Source: Plasmopara viticola (lineage: Eukaryota > Oomycota > Peronosporomycetes > Peronosporales > Peronosporaceae). Taken from it: a stretch of 64,000 nt of DNA. The stretch covers positions 1 to 64,000 of the forward strand of contig MBPM02000128.1 of assembly GCA_001695595.3 (NCBI GenBank), read 5' to 3'. Of the stretch, positions 61,501 to 64,000 are shown piece after piece. The notes beneath the pieces are model-generated. The model was not told the DNA's origin. It saw nothing but the letters and a program-made list of their open reading frames with translations, and made no database searches. Made by a program: the position numbers and the translations under genes. The first letter of the stretch is position 1, and the number at the start of each line of letters is the position of its first letter.

Positions 61501-64000
61501 TGGCCGTACGTTTTCTCAGCACTCCAAAAAAGTGAATGTAAGTTAGTTGTGGCTCTTTTTTGTCTGCCCACGTCTAGAATGATAGAGAGGACGTATGTAT
61601 GGCCGTACACGATCTCAGCACTTTACAAGAGCGAATATGCGATTCGTTGTGACTGTATTGCGTCTGCGCTTGTCTAGATTGATGAAAGGACGTATCCATG
61701 GCCGTACATTATCTCAGCGCCTTAAAAGAGCTAATATACGCTTTGTGGTGGCTCTATTGCGTCTGCGCACGTCTAGAATGATAGAAAAGACGTATCCATG
61801 GCCGTACATGATCTCAGCAATTTACAAAAACGAATATACGCTTTGTTGTGGCTCTATTTCGTCTGCGTACGTCTTGAATGATAGAAGGGGCGTATCGGTG
61901 GCGGTATATCATCTCACCACTTCAAAACAGCGAATATACGCTTTCTTGTGACTCTATTGCGTCTGCTCACGTCTAGAAAGATAGAAGGGACGAATCAATG
62001 GCTGTAAATTATCCCAGCACTTGAAAGACCGAATGTAAGCTTTGTTTTGGCTCTATTGCGTCTGCGCACGTCTAGATTGATAGAAAGTAGGTATCGATAG
62101 CCGCACATCATCTCAGCACTTCCAAAAAGGGAATGTAAGCTTAGTTGTGGCTTTACTGCGTCTGCGAACCTCTAGAAGAATAGAAAGGACGTATCGATAG
62201 CCGTATTTGACCTCAGAACTTCACAAGAGCGAATATACGCTTAGTTGTGACTCTATTGCGTCTGTACACGTCTAGAATTTTAGAAAGGACGTATCCATGG
62301 CCGTACATCATCTTAGACCTTCAAATGAGCAAATATACGCTTCGTTATTTCTCAATTGCGTCTGCACGCGTCTAGAATAATAGAAAGGACGTAAGTATGG
62401 CCGTACATCATCTTAGCACTTCAAAAGAGCAACTATACCCTTAGTTGTTACTCTATTGCGTCTTCACGCGTCTAGAATGATAGAAAGGACGTATCCATGG
62501 CCGTAGATCAACTCAGCATTTCCAAAGAGCAAAGATACGCTTAGTTGTTTCTCAATTGCGTCTGCACGCGTCTAGAATGATAGAAAGGACGTATCTATGG
62601 TCGTAGATCGTCCCAGCACTTCAAAGGAACAAATATACGTTTAGTTGTGATTCTTTCGTGTCAGCACACGTCTAGAATGATAGAAAAGACGTGTCTATGG
62701 CCGTTGATCATTTCAGCACTTCCAAAAGCAAATATACGCTTAGTTGTGACTTTATTGCGTCTGCACACGTCTAGAATGATAGAAATGACTTATCTATGAC
62801 CGTAGATCGTTTCAGCACTCCCAAAGAGCAAATATACGCTTAGTTGCTACTCTATTGCGTCTGCGCACGTCTAAAATGATAGAGAGGACGTATCCATGGC
62901 CGTAAATGATCTCAGCACTTCACTAAAGCGAATAAACGCATAGTGGTGGCCCTATTGCGTCTGCGCACGTCTACAATGATGAAAAGGCGTATCCATGGCC
63001 GTACATTATCTTAGCAATTCAAAAAAGCGAATGAACGCTTAGTTGTGGCTCTATTGCGTTTGCGAAGGTCTAGAATGATAAAAAGGACGTATCTATGGCT
63101 GTAAATGATTTCAGCACTCCCAAAAAGCGTATATACGCTTTATTGTGGCTCTATTTCGTCTGCGCACATCTAGAATGATAGAAGGGACGTATCTGTGGCC
63201 GTATATCATCTCACCACGTCAAAACAGCGAATATACGCTTGGTTATGACTCTATTGCGTCTGCTCACGTCTAGAATGATAGAAGGGACATATCAATCGCT
63301 GTAAATTATCCCAGCACTTCAAAAAAGCGAATGTAAGCTCAATTGTGCCTCTACTGCATCTGCGCACCTCTAGAGCGATAGAAAGGACGTATCGATAGCC
63401 GTATTTGACCTCAGCACTTCACAAGAGCGAATGTACGCTTAATTTTGACTCTATTGCTTCTACGCACTTATAGAATGATAAAAAGGACGAAATTATGGCT
63501 GTACATTATCTTATCACTCTAAAAGCGCGAATGGAAGCTAAGTTTTGGCCCTATTGCGCCTGCGCACGTCTATAAGGACCGAAAGGACGTATCGATAGCC
63601 GTACATGATGTCAGCGCTTCACAAGAGAGATTATTCACCTAGTTTTGACTATTCAGCTTACGTCTAGAATGATTGAAGGGACATATCAATGGCTGTAAAT
63701 TGTGCCAGCAATTCAAAAGAGCGAATGTAACTTAGTTGTGGCTCTATTACGTCTGCGCACGTCTAGAATGATGGAAAGGACGAATCCATGGCCGTAAATG
63801 ATCTCAGCACTTCCAAAAAGCGAATATACGCTTTATTATGGCTCTATTTCGTCTTTTCACGTCTAGAATGATAAAAAGGACGTATCGATAGCCGTACATT
63901 ATTCCAGCACTTCAAAAAAACAAATGTAAGCTTAGATGTGGCTCTATTGCGTCTGCGCACGTCTAGAATGATAGAAAGGACGTATCTATGACCGTACAAT
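58501..64000 (-). repeat. Diverged reverse monomers to the window end
   Basis: About 55 monomers with many private variants and no HOR spacing that I could recognise. Most carry TTGTTGTGGCT or TTAGTTGTGGCT and ATGGCCGTAC, like the left arm, instead of the 36-58 kb subfamily. Conservation is highest in the CGTCTGCGCACGTCTAGA segment. Confidence 0.82.
63124..63141. repeat. Perfect 18 bp palindrome in the monomer dyad
   Basis: AAAGCGTATATACGCTTT is the longest perfect form of the monomer dyad that I noticed. Confidence 0.85.

Larger units (their letters stand above)
30992..64000 (-). repeat. Right satellite arm, same monomer, reverse orientation
   Basis: The same ~100 bp monomer continues to the window end as its reverse complement. 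Landmarks now read CCGTACATCATCTCAGCACT, GCGAATATACGC, TGTGGCTCTATTGCGTC, TGCGCACGTCTAGAATGATA, and GGACGTATC. Between about 36 and 58 kb most monomers belong to a subfamily with TTGATGTGGCT, TTCATGTGGCT or CATGTTGCT in place of TTGTTGTGGCT, and TTGCCGTAC or TGTCCAAC in place of ATGGCCGTAC. These forms are rare in the left arm. The last ~5 kb returns to left-arm-like variants. No single-copy sequence or other repeat family was seen. Confidence 0.97.

Noticed and set aside
61595..61951. The longest open frame in the window (118 residues)
   Set aside because: It runs over about 3.5 diverged monomers and owes its length to losses of the usual stop cluster. Nothing beyond the satellite translation is present.
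1..64000. CRISPR array
   Set aside because: The whole ~100 bp unit is repeated. There are no unique spacers between short identical repeats and no cas genes.
1..64000. Hammerhead ribozyme hidden in the satellite, as known for some animal satellites
   Set aside because: GCTGAGATGATG and the opposite-strand CACGAAAGCG vaguely recall the core, but CTGAGAT is not CUGANGA, and I could not place the three helices around a conserved core.
1..64000. CENP-B box
   Set aside because: No stretch fits the TTCG...A..CGGG pattern. The conserved box here, CGTCTGCGCACGTCTAGA, is different.
1..64000. Transposon, LTR, tRNA, rRNA or telomere repeat inside the array
   Set aside because: Monomer landmarks continue at ~100 bp spacing throughout. 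No insert, terminal repeat, target duplication or telomere-like run was seen.

Overview
The whole 64 kb is eukaryotic-style satellite DNA. I find no gene, RNA gene, transposon, CRISPR array or single-copy sequence. One monomer of about 100 bp (window-wide spacing mostly 98-102 bp, so roughly 640 copies) is repeated head to tail without a break. Landmarks in a monomer numbered from TGAAGTGCTG are: TACGGCCAT near 19-27, TCTAGA at 48-53, GACGTGCGCAGACG at 52-65, GAGCCACAAC at 71-80 and an AGCGTATATTCGCT dyad at 83-96. The consensus is about 47% GC by hand count and is not CpG-depleted. Nothing identifies the species. A long satellite with higher-order repeats (HORs) points to centromeric, pericentromeric or other heterochromatin of a eukaryote, and the retained CpG argues mildly against a CpG-depleted genome.

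Layout. Positions 1 to about 30,991 hold the monomer in one orientation. At about 30,991 the orientation flips, and the rest of the window carries the reverse complement. The left arm holds: an indel-riddled first ~2 kb that looks like unpolished sequence; a ~2.5 kb HOR (5.1-9.1 kb); a mixed zone (9.1-17 kb) with 0.6 and 0.9 kb HORs; a 1,669/1,670/1,870/1,370 bp HOR series (17.7-24.3 kb) whose units differ by whole monomers; a mosaic duplicate of 13.4-17 kb material (24.5-26.9 kb); and a 700 bp HOR (27.5-29.2 kb). Diverged monomers flank the orientation switch on both sides (about 30.2-32.5 kb). The right arm holds: a nearly identical 1,862 bp pair (32.5-36.3 kb); 790 bp and 796 bp pairs; a 500/700 bp series; a five-copy family with a ~1.1 kb core (46-56 kb) that mostly ends in a monomer lacking about 43 bp; and diverged monomers to the window end.

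The short open frames scattered through the window are by-products of the monomer. One strand has few stops, and because 100 is not a multiple of 3 a frame passes through the monomer in successive phases until it meets the stops near TCTAGA. They are not annotated as genes. The points most worth following are the head-to-head switch, the conserved CGTCTGCGCACGTCTAGA box, the dyad and hairpin structures, and the record of unequal exchange in the HORs. All homology statements come from reading by eye; no alignment was run.
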